From positions 310,001 to 374,000 of the forward strand of contig JAWLDA010000001.1 of assembly GCA_041686855.1 (NCBI GenBank): 64,000 nucleotides of DNA. The letters are read 5' to 3'. The translations under genes and the position numbers were made by a program. The first letter of the stretch is position 1, and every line of letters starts with the position of its first letter. Below, in pieces: positions 1 through 9,053 of the stretch. The notes beneath the pieces are model-generated. The model made no database searches. It was not told the DNA's origin and was given only the letters and a program-made list of their open reading frames with translations. Source of the DNA: JAWLDA01 sp041686855 (lineage in GTDB: Bacteria; Bacillota; Limnochordia; DTU080; RSA5).

Positions 1-1
1 T

Positions 2-688
2 TACCCATCGATGTCCGTCGATCAGAAGGGCGATATCCACCTCATGTGGCTTGACATGCGGGACGATCCCTCGCATATTCGCTACCACGCTTACTACAGC
101 AAGTCGGAGGACCGCGGTCGCACCTGGGGCTTCGAGCTTCCGGAGTTTGGCTACAAAGTACGCGACACCCGCGTGAGCGACTTCCCCTCCAACCCCAACC
201 GCGGCTTCAGCAACGGTCTGTTCATCGGCGATTATGTTTCGATTCAGGCGGCGGAGGACGACGTGTACATGGTGTGGCCTGACACGCGGCTCGGCGAGTA
301 CGGACCGATCAATCAAAAGATTGCCTTCGCCCGGCAGCGTGCGGTCCGCCAGCCGGAGATCTACGTGCAACCGTCGGCCGGCGCGGGTGGTGATCGCATC
401 TCGGTGCAAGGTTTCGACTTTCAACCGGAGATGAACGTCTTTATTCAACTGCAGGACGTGACGATTGCGACGGCTCGTACCAATCGGGAAGGTCGGTTCA
501 CGGCGAGTCTCTTTGTCCCGGTGACGGGTGAGGGACCGCAACAGGTGCGAGTGTACGACGAGTCGGGGAATATGAGCACGGCGTCGTACTACACCGAGTT
601 CGGTTTCGGTGACATTCGCACCATGTACATGGACCTCATGCAAAAGATCGAGGATTTGCAGGACGCACTTGAGGACGAGCAACCTTAA
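2..688 (+). CDS. C-terminal part of a BNR/sialidase-fold protein (5' truncated)
   Basis: The frame is open from the window edge, so the true start lies upstream; an internal ATG at 11 is not necessarily the start. About 228 residues are visible. The first half looks like the end of a beta-propeller: it has an Asp-box (SEDRGRTW) and motifs such as VSIQAAEDDVYMVWPDTR, usual in exo-sialidase or BNR-repeat proteins. The second half (about residues 115-200) reads as an immunoglobulin-like beta domain (VQPSAGAGGDRISVQGFDF), and the last 20 residues are acidic and helical. An extracellular sugar-binding or glycosidase role is inferred from the fold only. The stop is about 60 nt before the next gene, an ABC binding protein, so the two may be cotranscribed. 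Confidence 0.6.
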   Translation, partial: YPSMSVDQKGDIHLMWLDMRDDPSHIRYHAYYSKSEDRGRTWGFELPEFGYKVRDTRVSDFPSNPNRGFSNGLFIGDYVSIQAAEDDVYMVWPDTRLGEYGPINQKIAFARQRAVRQPEIYVQPSAGAGGDRISVQGFDFQPEMNVFIQLQDVTIATARTNREGRFTASLFVPVTGEGPQQVRVYDESGNMSTASYYTEFGFGDIRTMYMDLMQKIEDLQDALEDEQP

Positions 689-749
689 GAATGGTGCGCC
701 GCCGGATTTGAGGCTGACCGCGGCGTATGAACGAGTGGGGGCAGGCAAC

Positions 750-3203
750 GTGAAGGTGAACTCGATCGGGTTTTTGCTGCACAGAACGGTACGAGTGGCA
801 CTGGTCGCGGCGATCGTGGCGGTCGCATCGGCGTTCGCCACGATCGCGGCCGCGCAAAGCTCTGGCGATGACGAGGCAAAGCCGGTGAGAGGACCGGCTA
901 CGGAGATCGTGCGCTTTAGGGCGTTCGACGTCGACCGGGCGCCTCGAGATCTCGAAGCGGGTCGTATGGATCTTTACATGTATAACCTCAAGACGACCGC
1001 CGCTCGCCGCCTGGAAGAGGATGACCGCTTTGCGCTCTTTCAGGTGCCTGCCTCCACCAACTCGCTCCTACTCAACCCCGCGCCCGCCCGTCGGGGGGAA
1101 TTAAACCCTTTCTCAATTCGCCAGGTCCGCCAAGCAGTCCAGTACCTCGTGGACCGGGAGTTTATCGCCCGTGAGATCTATCAAGGCATGGCCCAGCCGA
1201 TGTTGACGCATGTGAGTCCGCAAGATTACGACTACCTCACCGTGTACGACGTCCAACGCAGCTCCGGAATTACGTACGCGCCGGAGTATGCCCGCGAGCT
1301 GATCGGTGAAGCCATGCGGGAAGCCGGTGCCACGCTCGTCGATGGCAGGTGGCACTATGAAGGGCGCCCGGTGAGATTGCGATTGATCGGTAGAGTGGAA
1401 GACGAGCGGCGTGACATCGCCGATCTGTTGCGCAGCGAGCTCGAGGCCGCCGGATTCATGGTAAACGTTGTCTACAGTCAGTTTGCAGCGGCCACCCTCG
1501 CCGTTTACTCGTCGGATCCAGCGGCGTTTGAGTGGCACATCTACACCGAAGGCTGGGGCAAAGGCTCCCCGCAGCGTTACGATTACACGACCGTCAACTC
1601 TATGCTTGCTCCCTGGTTGGGGAACATGCCGGGCTGGCGGGAAGTCGGATTTTGGCAGTACGAGCACGAAGAGCTCGACACGTTAGGGCAACAGCTCTTT
1701 CGAGGCGAATTCTCCAATCGAGCCGAGCGCGATGAACTGTACCGCGAGATGACGCGCATCGGCCTCGACGAGTCAGTTCGTATTTGGCTTGTGACGGCCG
1801 TAAACACCTTCCCGGCTGACAGCGAACTGAGGGGCGTCACCCAGGACCTGGTCGCCGGCCCGCGTGCGCCCTGGACGCTGCGCGAAGCGTACATTCCCGG
1901 TTCCGACGAGCTCGAAATCGGCCATCTGTGGGTTTGGACCGAGCGCACCACATGGAACCCCGTCGGCGGTTTCGGGGACGTGTACGGCACGGATATCTGG
2001 CGAGCCCTTGTCGACCCGCCCCAGTGGAACCATCCGTTTACAGGAGTGCCGATCCCGGTGCGGGCGAAGTTTGCGGTTGAGACGGCCGGTCCTGACGGTC
2101 GCCTGGACGTGCCGAGCGACGCCGTGGTGTGGAACGCTGCGGGCGACCGGTGGCAGCCTGTCGCCTCCGGTACGCAAGCGACGAGTCGAGTCGTCATGGA
2201 TTACTCCGGGTACATCGGCTCTCGTTGGCACCATGGGCAGCCCATCACCATGGCGGACGTGGTGTATGACATTGCCCAGTCGTACGAACTCGCCTACGAC
2301 CAGGATAAGGCACGGATCGAGGTAGCCCTGGGCGTAACGTCGAGGCCGTACCTCGAGACGTTTAAGGGGTTTCGTATCCTAGATGACCACAGACTCGAGG
2401 TGTACGTCGACTTTTGGCACTTTGACCAAGCGACGATCGCCGCGTACGCCAGCCCGAGTGGTCTCTCGACGCCATGGGAGATCCGGGCGGCGATGGACGA
2501 TCTCGTCTTTAGTCAGCGGCGCGCAGCGTATAGCGACACAGCGGCCGCTCGATTCAATGTGCCGTGGCTGAGCCTGGTGATGGAGCGCGACGCGGGGCTC
2601 GTGCAACGGACGTTGCGCACCTTCTCGCTTGAGGGCACCGTGCCCGAGGGCGTGTTTACGGTTGGTTCGCAACGGCTCGTCGACAGGGAAGCGGCCGAGG
2701 CGCGCTATCAGGCGGCGCTCGCCTGGCACCGCACGTATAATCACCTCATTGTCAGCAACGGACCGTACTATCTGGCCGAATACGAACCGCGGGCCCAGTA
2801 CGCAGAGTTGCGAGCGTACCGGGACGAGACGTACCCGTTTGAGCCTGGTGATTGGTCCTTCGGCCCACCGCCGACCCTTTCGATTCAACGCGTCGATGCG
2901 CCTAAACTCACAGCAGGCGAAGAGAGCGTCGTACGCGTCGCTTTGGCCGGCACAGGAGAGTTGGGCCTTCGCTACCTCTTACTCGACCCTGTCGCCCAAG
3001 AGGTCGTCATTCAGGGGGACGCACAGTATGTTGCGGGTGGTGGAGCCAACACCGAGACGGTTGGGGACGCAGAGTTTGCCATCACGTTTGAGCAAGACGT
3101 GACCGGCGCGCTGTGGCCGGGCCTGTATAAGCTTTATCTCATCGCCCACAGCGACGCCATCGCCTTGGTCGAAGAGCGCAGCGTGGACCTCGAAGTCGAA
3201 TAG
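750..3203 (+). CDS. ABC transporter substrate-binding protein, family 5, apparently permuted
   Basis: Secreted solute-binding protein of about 817 residues for the peptide-type ABC importer encoded just downstream. The GTG at 750 follows a G-rich stretch and gives a clear signal peptide (hydrophobic residues 14-35 ending AAAQ); no lipobox cysteine is seen. Family 5 landmarks are present in an unexpected order. The late-lobe motifs come first (EIVRFRAF...LEAGRMDLY near 52-76; NPFSIRQVRQAVQYLVDRE at 119-137). The early-lobe motifs follow (GDVYGTDIW..LVDP near 410; WHHGQPITMADVV near 493; NGPYYLAEYEP near 671). A short beta domain ends the protein. Ligand unknown; the neighbouring D-aminopeptidase suggests peptides. 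Confidence 0.8.
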   Translation: MKVNSIGFLLHRTVRVALVAAIVAVASAFATIAAAQSSGDDEAKPVRGPATEIVRFRAFDVDRAPRDLEAGRMDLYMYNLKTTAARRLEEDDRFALFQVPASTNSLLLNPAPARRGELNPFSIRQVRQAVQYLVDREFIAREIYQGMAQPMLTHVSPQDYDYLTVYDVQRSSGITYAPEYARELIGEAMREAGATLVDGRWHYEGRPVRLRLIGRVEDERRDIADLLRSELEAAGFMVNVVYSQFAAATLAVYSSDPAAFEWHIYTEGWGKGSPQRYDYTTVNSMLAPWLGNMPGWREVGFWQYEHEELDTLGQQLFRGEFSNRAERDELYREMTRIGLDESVRIWLVTAVNTFPADSELRGVTQDLVAGPRAPWTLREAYIPGSDELEIGHLWVWTERTTWNPVGGFGDVYGTDIWRALVDPPQWNHPFTGVPIPVRAKFAVETAGPDGRLDVPSDAVVWNAAGDRWQPVASGTQATSRVVMDYSGYIGSRWHHGQPITMADVVYDIAQSYELAYDQDKARIEVALGVTSRPYLETFKGFRILDDHRLEVYVDFWHFDQATIAAYASPSGLSTPWEIRAAMDDLVFSQRRAAYSDTAAARFNVPWLSLVMERDAGLVQRTLRTFSLEGTVPEGVFTVGSQRLVDREAAEARYQAALAWHRTYNHLIVSNGPYYLAEYEPRAQYAELRAYRDETYPFEPGDWSFGPPPTLSIQRVDAPKLTAGEESVVRVALAGTGELGLRYLLLDPVAQEVVIQGDAQYVAGGGANTETVGDAEFAITFEQDVTGALWPGLYKLYLIAHSDAIALVEERSVDLEVE

Positions 3204-3230
3204 GGCGACGCGGCCTAAGGAGACTCTCTC

Positions 3231-4274
3231 GTGCTAAAGCCTCTGCTAACTCGGACGCTTACCTTGCTCGGCGTCCTCGTGATCGTGCAATTCTTGGTCG
3301 TCATCAGTTTGGGCGCGACTGGTTACTCCGATCGCATGCTCGAAGCGGTGATCGGGGAGCAACTCCGGGCGATCAGGCCTGCGCTTGCCGAGACGATCCG
3401 GGATCCCGATCAACTTGAGGCAGCTCTCCTTACACAACGTGAAGAGCTTCAAGTATTGTACGGCCTCGATCGTCCGTGGTACCTCCGGCTGACCGGGATG
3501 GTATGGCGGGTCTTTACATTGGATCTCGGTGAGGCGCACACACTGAGGAGCTTCTCCGGAAGCAACCGGGTGGCAGACATTGTCCTCGAGCGCATTCCCA
3601 ACACGGTGCTGCTGATCACCACCTCGATGGTGATCACGGCCGCCGTCGGTCTGGTCGTAGGTGTACGTATGGCCGGTCGGGCAGGATCGTTGATGGACCG
3701 TATCCTCTCTTACTTCGGCGCTGTCTCGTACGCCTTGCCCGCGTGGTGGGTAGGGATTCTCATGATTCTTCTCTTTGCCTTTAAGTTCCCGATCTTGCCC
3801 TCCGGCGGGATGTACAGCGCTCCGCCGCCCGCGGGGGGATTTCCGCTTTTTTTGGACCTCCTCAAGCACGCCATCCTGCCTATTCTTACGTTGGTGTTGG
3901 TGAGTGTGGGTCCGTACATCTACGTTGTGCGCACCATGACACTAAACGTCGCCCAAGAGGACCACGTCAAGGTGGCTCGGGCGAAGGGGATTCCGGAGCG
4001 AATCGTCGGTCGTCGTCACATACTGCGTGTCGCGGCTCCTCCGATCGTCACAGGATTGATTATGGGATTGGCGGGCTCACTCGGAGGTTCGATTCTGGTG
4101 GAGACCGTCTTTGGCTGGCAAGGGATGGGCCGCCTCTACTACGAAGCGGTCGCTGGAACGCCTGACGAGACAGTGATCGTGGCACTCACATTCGTCTTCA
4201 CGCTGCTTTACGTGGTTGCGCGCTTGGTGCTCGAGGTGTTGTACGTCGTGTTGGATCCACGCGTGCGCTATTAA
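3231..4274 (+). CDS. Peptide/nickel-type ABC transporter permease, DppB-like
   Basis: Inner-membrane permease of 347 residues, usual length for the DppB/OppB family. It has one N-terminal helix (about 8-30), an extracytoplasmic segment with the typical YGLDRPWYLR stretch, and a five-helix transport domain from about residue 125. The cytoplasmic coupling loop for the ATPase is visible as VKVARAKGIPERIVGRRHIL near 245-265. GTG start at 3231, preceded by AAGGAG at 3217-3222. It lies 27 nt after the binding protein and 24 nt before the second permease, so it is clearly part of the same operon. Substrate inferred from family and context: oligopeptides or a similar solute. Confidence 0.93.
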   Translation: MLKPLLTRTLTLLGVLVIVQFLVVISLGATGYSDRMLEAVIGEQLRAIRPALAETIRDPDQLEAALLTQREELQVLYGLDRPWYLRLTGMVWRVFTLDLGEAHTLRSFSGSNRVADIVLERIPNTVLLITTSMVITAAVGLVVGVRMAGRAGSLMDRILSYFGAVSYALPAWWVGILMILLFAFKFPILPSGGMYSAPPPAGGFPLFLDLLKHAILPILTLVLVSVGPYIYVVRTMTLNVAQEDHVKVARAKGIPERIVGRRHILRVAAPPIVTGLIMGLAGSLGGSILVETVFGWQGMGRLYYEAVAGTPDETVIVALTFVFTLLYVVARLVLEVLYVVLDPRVRY

Positions 4275-4298
4275 CTTTTCTGGGAAGGGGGTTGCCTT

Positions 4299-5756
4299 GT
4301 GCGACTGGGAGAGATCCTCCGTGAGCTGGTGCGCTCGGGTCCAGGACGGATAGGACTGGCGCTCTTTGCCGTGATGAGCCTCGCTTCATTGTACGTCTTG
4401 GTGACTTACCCCAGCGATTTCGGCACGGCGCATTGGGGAAATCCCAGCTTGTGGGCTGACAATCCCCGCTCGGCTCCGCCGGCGTGGGTGACGCACCTGG
4501 GCGTACAGCAGGCTCCTCACCGTACGTTTGAGGTGGATTCGCCTACCCGGGCACGTGCCGAGCGCGCGTTTCGGACGTTTGAGTTCGAATTTCCCTTTGA
4601 ACACGCCTACAACGTACCGCCCAGCGCACTGACACTCTCCTTGTCCCAAGTGCTCTATCACGCACGACCCCCGATTGTGACGGTGTATCTGGAGCGTCCA
4701 GACGGAGAGAGGCTCACCCTGACCCGGACGGTGATTGCTGGACCGCGTCCCGGTGAGAGCGCTCCCTTTCGTCGTCACGAAGATGTGCCTCTCCGCATTG
4801 CATTAGGAGAAGAAGAGCGCGCAGTCGATTCAGCCACTCGTCTAGTTGAGGACGTGAACGGCCGCGATTTCACGCCTCAACAGCTGCAGGGAAGAGTGAT
4901 TCCCGCGCTCTTTGGAACGCCTGAGCCAAACACCTCGGACGCTCCTATCCGTTTTGAGCCATTGGTCGGCGAGTACACCTTGCGCGTAGAAGTGATGGCT
5001 ATGACCTCCGACGACAGCGTGGGCCAACTCCGCCTTGTGGTGGGTGGTACGGCCTACGGATGGATGGGCACCGACGCGCTCGGGCGAGACTTGGCAAAAG
5101 CCCTTCTCTTTGGACTGCCGGTAGCGCTTGCGATTGGACTGGCTACTTCGACGGTGAGTACGCTCTTGGGGACCATGATGGGCCTGGTGAGCGGATACGC
5201 GGGAGGTTGGATCGATACGTTGGTGCAGCGAGCGGCTGACATCGTTGCCAACGTGCCTGTTCTCCCGCTCCTCATCTTTCTCGTCTTTATCGGCGGGACC
5301 GAGCTTTGGATCATCCTAACGGTCCTTGTCGCGTTCAGCTGGCCTGGGCTGACGATCACGCTGCGTTCAATGGTGCTGCAGCACCGCTCGGGTCAGGAGG
5401 TTGAGGCGGCCAAAGCGCTGGGCGCCTCGGCGACGCGCATCATGTTTCGGCATATCCTTCCGCACACCGCCTCGTACATCTTAGCCCAACTCGTCTTCTT
5501 TGCGCCATCGGCGATCCTAGCGGAGGCGGGTCTCAGTTTCCTAGGGTTGGGCGACCCGTCGATCCCGACGTGGGGCCAGGTGTTAGAGCACGGTTTTCGT
5601 ACCGGTGCCGTCTTTTTGGGCTACTGGTGGTGGGTGATTCCCCCGGGAATCCTCATTGTCATGACGGCCGTCACCTTTATGTTGCTCGCTTTAGGCTTGG
5701 AGTCTGCTGTCGATCCCAGGTTGAGGAGGTCCAAACGGTGGCGTTCCTCGATGTAA
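4299..5756 (+). CDS. Peptide-type ABC transporter permease, DppC-like, with large extracytoplasmic insert
   Basis: Second permease of the importer, 485 residues against the roughly 280-310 usual for DppC. The extra length lies between the first membrane helix (about 15-33) and the transport domain, which begins at GTDALGRDLAKALLFG near residue 252. These about 215 residues are probably exposed outside the membrane and contain beta-rich stretches. The EAA loop reads EVEAAKALGASATRIMFRHI and the later GLSFLGLGDPSIPTWG motif is family-typical. GTG start at 4299 with GAAGGGGG upstream. The 3' end overlaps the start of the ATPase gene by 19 nt, indicating translational coupling. Confidence 0.92.
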   Translation: MRLGEILRELVRSGPGRIGLALFAVMSLASLYVLVTYPSDFGTAHWGNPSLWADNPRSAPPAWVTHLGVQQAPHRTFEVDSPTRARAERAFRTFEFEFPFEHAYNVPPSALTLSLSQVLYHARPPIVTVYLERPDGERLTLTRTVIAGPRPGESAPFRRHEDVPLRIALGEEERAVDSATRLVEDVNGRDFTPQQLQGRVIPALFGTPEPNTSDAPIRFEPLVGEYTLRVEVMAMTSDDSVGQLRLVVGGTAYGWMGTDALGRDLAKALLFGLPVALAIGLATSTVSTLLGTMMGLVSGYAGGWIDTLVQRAADIVANVPVLPLLIFLVFIGGTELWIILTVLVAFSWPGLTITLRSMVLQHRSGQEVEAAKALGASATRIMFRHILPHTASYILAQLVFFAPSAILAEAGLSFLGLGDPSIPTWGQVLEHGFRTGAVFLGYWWWVIPPGILIVMTAVTFMLLALGLESAVDPRLRRSKRWRSSM

Positions 5757-7630
5757 GAGATCTCGTCGTCGAGTACGCGGACGATCAGAGAGCGATCAGG
5801 GCTGTCGACGGAGTCTCCTTCTCCCTAGAAGAAGGGCGCACACTCGGACTCATCGGCGAGTCAGGGAGCGGCAAGACGAGCATGGCCAATGCGCTCATGC
5901 GGACGTTGCCGTCCAACGTCGCCCATCTCGGCGGAACGATAACTCTTCAAGGAATGGATCTATTTGCCCTGTCGGACGAGGCATTTCGTCGTGAGATCCG
6001 TTGGAAGCGGATAGCCGTCGTCTTTCAAGGTGCTATGAGCGCGTTTAACCCCGTGTTGAAGGTGGGCTTTCAGGTCGCCGAACGTTTACTCCTCGAGGAG
6101 GGGTGGGAGCGGAAGGCAGCGATGGCCCAGGCGAGGGAACTCCTCGCCAGTGTAGGGCTGGATGAACGCGTCGCCGACCGGTATCCGCACGAATTGAGTG
6201 GGGGTATGAAGCAGCGGGCGGTCGTCGCGATGGCGCTGGCGCTCAAACCAGAGTTGCTCATACTCGACGAGCCCACCTCGGCGCTTGACGTAAGCGTTCA
6301 GGCGCAGGTGATGAACCTCTTTAAACAGTTGAAGTGGGAACACGGCATCTCGATGATCTTCATCACGCACGACATCGCGTTGGCGAGCGACATCAGCGAT
6401 ACCATCGCCGTCGTGCAGGGGGGGACGATCAACGAGTGTGCACCTGCCGAAGAGATCTTTGAACGCTCCCGCGATCCGTACACCCGCCGGCTTCTCGCCG
6501 TCGTTCCCCGACTTGGCGACGGCGGGGCGGAAGACTCCCTTCTTGGAGTGCGGCCCAAAACCTCCGCTACCAAGGGGCCGGAGAAGCGCCGAACGGGGAG
6601 CGCCCCTCACCTTGTGGCCAAGGATTTGCGCGTCCACTTTCCGGTGCGCCGCGGTCTATGGAGCCGCGGGATCGTAAAGGCCGTCGACGGCGTCTCCCTT
6701 TCGATTCAACCGGGAGAGAGTTTGGCGCTTGTCGGGGAGTCGGGGAGTGGGAAGACGACATTCGCCCGTGCCACGTTGGGCCTCATCCGCCCTACGGCTG
6801 GACGTGTACACGTCGGCAACACGGATGTAGCTGCCCTGAATAAGCGCTTAATCCCGGCTTTTCGCCGGAAAGCCCAGGCGATCTTTCAGGACCCGTACGC
6901 CAGCATGAGCCCATTTATGAGGATCTACGACGTGATCGAAGAGCCTTTGCTCATCCACGGAGTGGGAGGAGGCGCCAAGGAGCGTCGCGAGCTTATCCAT
7001 CACGGGCTCGAACAGGTAAACCTCACTCCGCCGCACGAGATCGCTGCTAAGTTTCCACACAGCCTCTCTGGAGGACAGCGCCAGCGCGTCTCGATCGCAC
7101 GAGCAATGGTCTTGCAACCCAAGTACGTGGTGGCGGACGAGCCGGTCTCTATGATCGACGCGTCGAGCCGCACGGAGATTCTTCGCCTGTTGCGAGAGGT
7201 GCAGCGAGAGCGGGGCATCACCTTTTTGTACATCACGCACGACATTGCCGGGGCGCAGCGGTATGCCGATCGCATGGCCGTCATGTACTTGGGGACGATC
7301 GTCGAGGAAGGCGAGGCTGCCCTATTGACGCGACAGCCACTCCACCCCTACACGCAGGCGCTCCTCGAGACGGTTCCGTCCATCGATCCTAACAATCGCG
7401 ATCGCCTGCGACCCGTCATTCCCGGCGAGCCACCTTCTGCCGCCGATCCACCGACGGGTTGCCCTTTTGTCACACGTTGTCGCGACGCGATCACAGGGAC
7501 GTGCGACCGCATCCGCCCGCACCTGCAAGAGGTGACCCCGGGTCGCAGGGTGGCCTGCCACCTCTACGAGCCCGAGGTTACCGTGCAAGAGTCGAGAGCG
7601 GAAAGCGAGTCCACAGACAATGTCGTCTGA
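5738..7630 (+). CDS. Fused double ATP-binding protein of a peptide-type ABC importer (DppD-DppF fusion)
   Basis: 630 residues with two complete ABC ATPase domains in one chain; many bacteria encode them as two genes. Domain 1: Walker A GESGSGKTS, signature LSGGMKQR, Walker B LLILDEPTSALD. Domain 2: Walker A GESGSGKTT, signature LSGGQRQR, Walker B YVVADEPVSMID. Each domain ends in the C-terminal extension of the oligopeptide family (the second has PPTGCPFVTRC, a cysteine-containing motif of this family). Start chosen at GTG 5738 because GAGGAGGT at 5723-5730 precedes it by 7 nt and the homologous sequence begins there; a longer upstream reading has no family similarity. It powers the permeases at 3231 and 4299. 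Confidence 0.93.
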   Translation: MAFLDVRDLVVEYADDQRAIRAVDGVSFSLEEGRTLGLIGESGSGKTSMANALMRTLPSNVAHLGGTITLQGMDLFALSDEAFRREIRWKRIAVVFQGAMSAFNPVLKVGFQVAERLLLEEGWERKAAMAQARELLASVGLDERVADRYPHELSGGMKQRAVVAMALALKPELLILDEPTSALDVSVQAQVMNLFKQLKWEHGISMIFITHDIALASDISDTIAVVQGGTINECAPAEEIFERSRDPYTRRLLAVVPRLGDGGAEDSLLGVRPKTSATKGPEKRRTGSAPHLVAKDLRVHFPVRRGLWSRGIVKAVDGVSLSIQPGESLALVGESGSGKTTFARATLGLIRPTAGRVHVGNTDVAALNKRLIPAFRRKAQAIFQDPYASMSPFMRIYDVIEEPLLIHGVGGGAKERRELIHHGLEQVNLTPPHEIAAKFPHSLSGGQRQRVSIARAMVLQPKYVVADEPVSMIDASSRTEILRLLREVQRERGITFLYITHDIAGAQRYADRMAVMYLGTIVEEGEAALLTRQPLHPYTQALLETVPSIDPNNRDRLRPVIPGEPPSAADPPTGCPFVTRCRDAITGTCDRIRPHLQEVTPGRRVACHLYEPEVTVQESRAESESTDNVV

Positions 7631-7638
7631 ACGTCGCT

Positions 7639-8991
7639 TTAATACAGGCTCATGTCGGAGGGCCGACTGCTGCGCTCTGCCAATGGCATCTCACGGATAG
7701 CGCCGCTTCGTTCAACGCTCACCGAAAGGACGCCCTCGATCTGCTCAGCATCCACGGTTCCTGCGTAGCCCCGTAGCCTACCGGACTCCTCGGTACTCTC
7801 GTCTTGCGGTCGTAGTGGTACCTTAAATCCGTCTCCTACAACCGAGACAACACACTCAGAGAGAATTGCGGGGCGCTCGGCAGCTAGCCAGAGCGAGACC
7901 ACACCCTCTTGGCCGACGCGACGAAGGCTGGGCGCGACGAGCGCCGGCAGGGCGTCGATCTCGCCTCGATCTCCGTCAGGATCAAAGGCGAAGTCGAGTG
8001 CTCGGCAGAGTAACTCGCCCTCTTGCAACAAATCAAATTGGCTCTTACGTGCTCGACCCTGACCAACGAGGTGCGCCGGGTAGAACCAGCCGGTGTTGAT
8101 CTGCGCGCGATCCTCTGTATCTGGGCGTTGTGCTCGGGCAAAAGGCGCGGGCCACGCTTGGGAGTCGAACGTTTGGTTCTCTTGGTACCACGGAAGGTAG
8201 GTCGCCAGGTTTAGACTTGTAGACTCACTCGGCGACACACCCGCCTCAGTACGGCCGGAGCCCAGAGCGAGCCAGTCTCCGTCGTCATACGTGCGTCCAT
8301 CGAGGGAGACCAAAGCTGCGATCGTCTCGCCTGTCTCGCGATCAGCGGCAATCGCGTCGGTGATCAACTGCTCGGCGGAAGCATCAGGGGTTCCACCGGG
8401 ATTCGGCACCGGAAGAATCTTGAACGTGTGCCGCTGGCGGAGCCGTCGTGCGACCGGATCGGTGGAGATGAGGAAGCGGGCAATCCCTTCCGCGACCCAT
8501 GACGCCGCCGCGCCGAGAGGAAAGGCACCGGCGGTGATCCAGATGACGGGTCTCCCTTCCGGCTGATCAAATTCGGAGATGGTGACTGCGGTGACGCCGT
8601 ACACCTTGTCGAGGTACTCGATGCGGGCGTGCGGGGAGCGCCGCGCCCAGAGCGTAAACTCGTAAAGCATTCCCGGTGTATACGGGGGGGTGAGGCTAAT
8701 GATGGCATCGTCTTCACGGAAGTGATGGCGAAAACCTCCTTCCACGACTTCCGTGACGGGGAGCCAATGGAATCGGTCATAGGAGACCGCGATCGGGGCA
8801 CGCGACGCGTCGATCGCAGGAGCGTGGAACGAAAGCGTTTGTCCTCTCACACCGGAAATCAGGAAATAGAACCAGGGGGCCGGTCCGGCGGGAGTCTCGA
8901 GCGTATCAATGTCGAGGTGAATATCGCCGGAGCGTTCTTTCCATCCTTTGAGGCGACCACCTGAAAAATCGGATCGGATCTCAATCGCCAC
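7639..8991 (-). CDS. M14 carboxypeptidase-like protein lacking the zinc-binding residues
   Basis: 450 residues, GTG start at 8991 with AAAGGAG at 9001-9007. The layout follows cytosolic M14 carboxypeptidases: an N-terminal beta domain (to about 125) with FTLWARRSPHARIEYLD, then the catalytic-type fold. At the place of the family motif HPGE the protein has AGAFPLGAAASWVAEGIARF. The usual NPDGV...DLNR region reads VPNPGGTPDASAEQ, and the DLHGH region reads VSLDGRTYDDGD. The zinc ligands and catalytic positions therefore appear lost while the scaffold is kept. The likely role is binding, or a changed activity. It is transcribed after dppA with a 62-nt gap and converges on the peptide importer operon with only 8 nt between stops. 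No signal peptide is seen. Confidence 0.65.
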   Translation of the reverse strand: MAIEIRSDFSGGRLKGWKERSGDIHLDIDTLETPAGPAPWFYFLISGVRGQTLSFHAPAIDASRAPIAVSYDRFHWLPVTEVVEGGFRHHFREDDAIISLTPPYTPGMLYEFTLWARRSPHARIEYLDKVYGVTAVTISEFDQPEGRPVIWITAGAFPLGAAASWVAEGIARFLISTDPVARRLRQRHTFKILPVPNPGGTPDASAEQLITDAIAADRETGETIAALVSLDGRTYDDGDWLALGSGRTEAGVSPSESTSLNLATYLPWYQENQTFDSQAWPAPFARAQRPDTEDRAQINTGWFYPAHLVGQGRARKSQFDLLQEGELLCRALDFAFDPDGDRGEIDALPALVAPSLRRVGQEGVVSLWLAAERPAILSECVVSVVGDGFKVPLRPQDESTEESGRLRGYAGTVDAEQIEGVLSVSVERSGAIREMPLAERSSRPSDMSLY

Positions 8992-9053
8992 GGTGCAAGA
9001 CTCCTTTCGAAAGTGGGGCGCCAGAAGAAAATGGCTTGAGCCTGGCGCGAAAA

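Noticed and set aside
609..749. Longer GTG start for the binding protein gene at 750
   Set aside because: The extra residues are arginine- and cysteine-rich, overlap the upstream gene in another frame and would bury the signal peptide.
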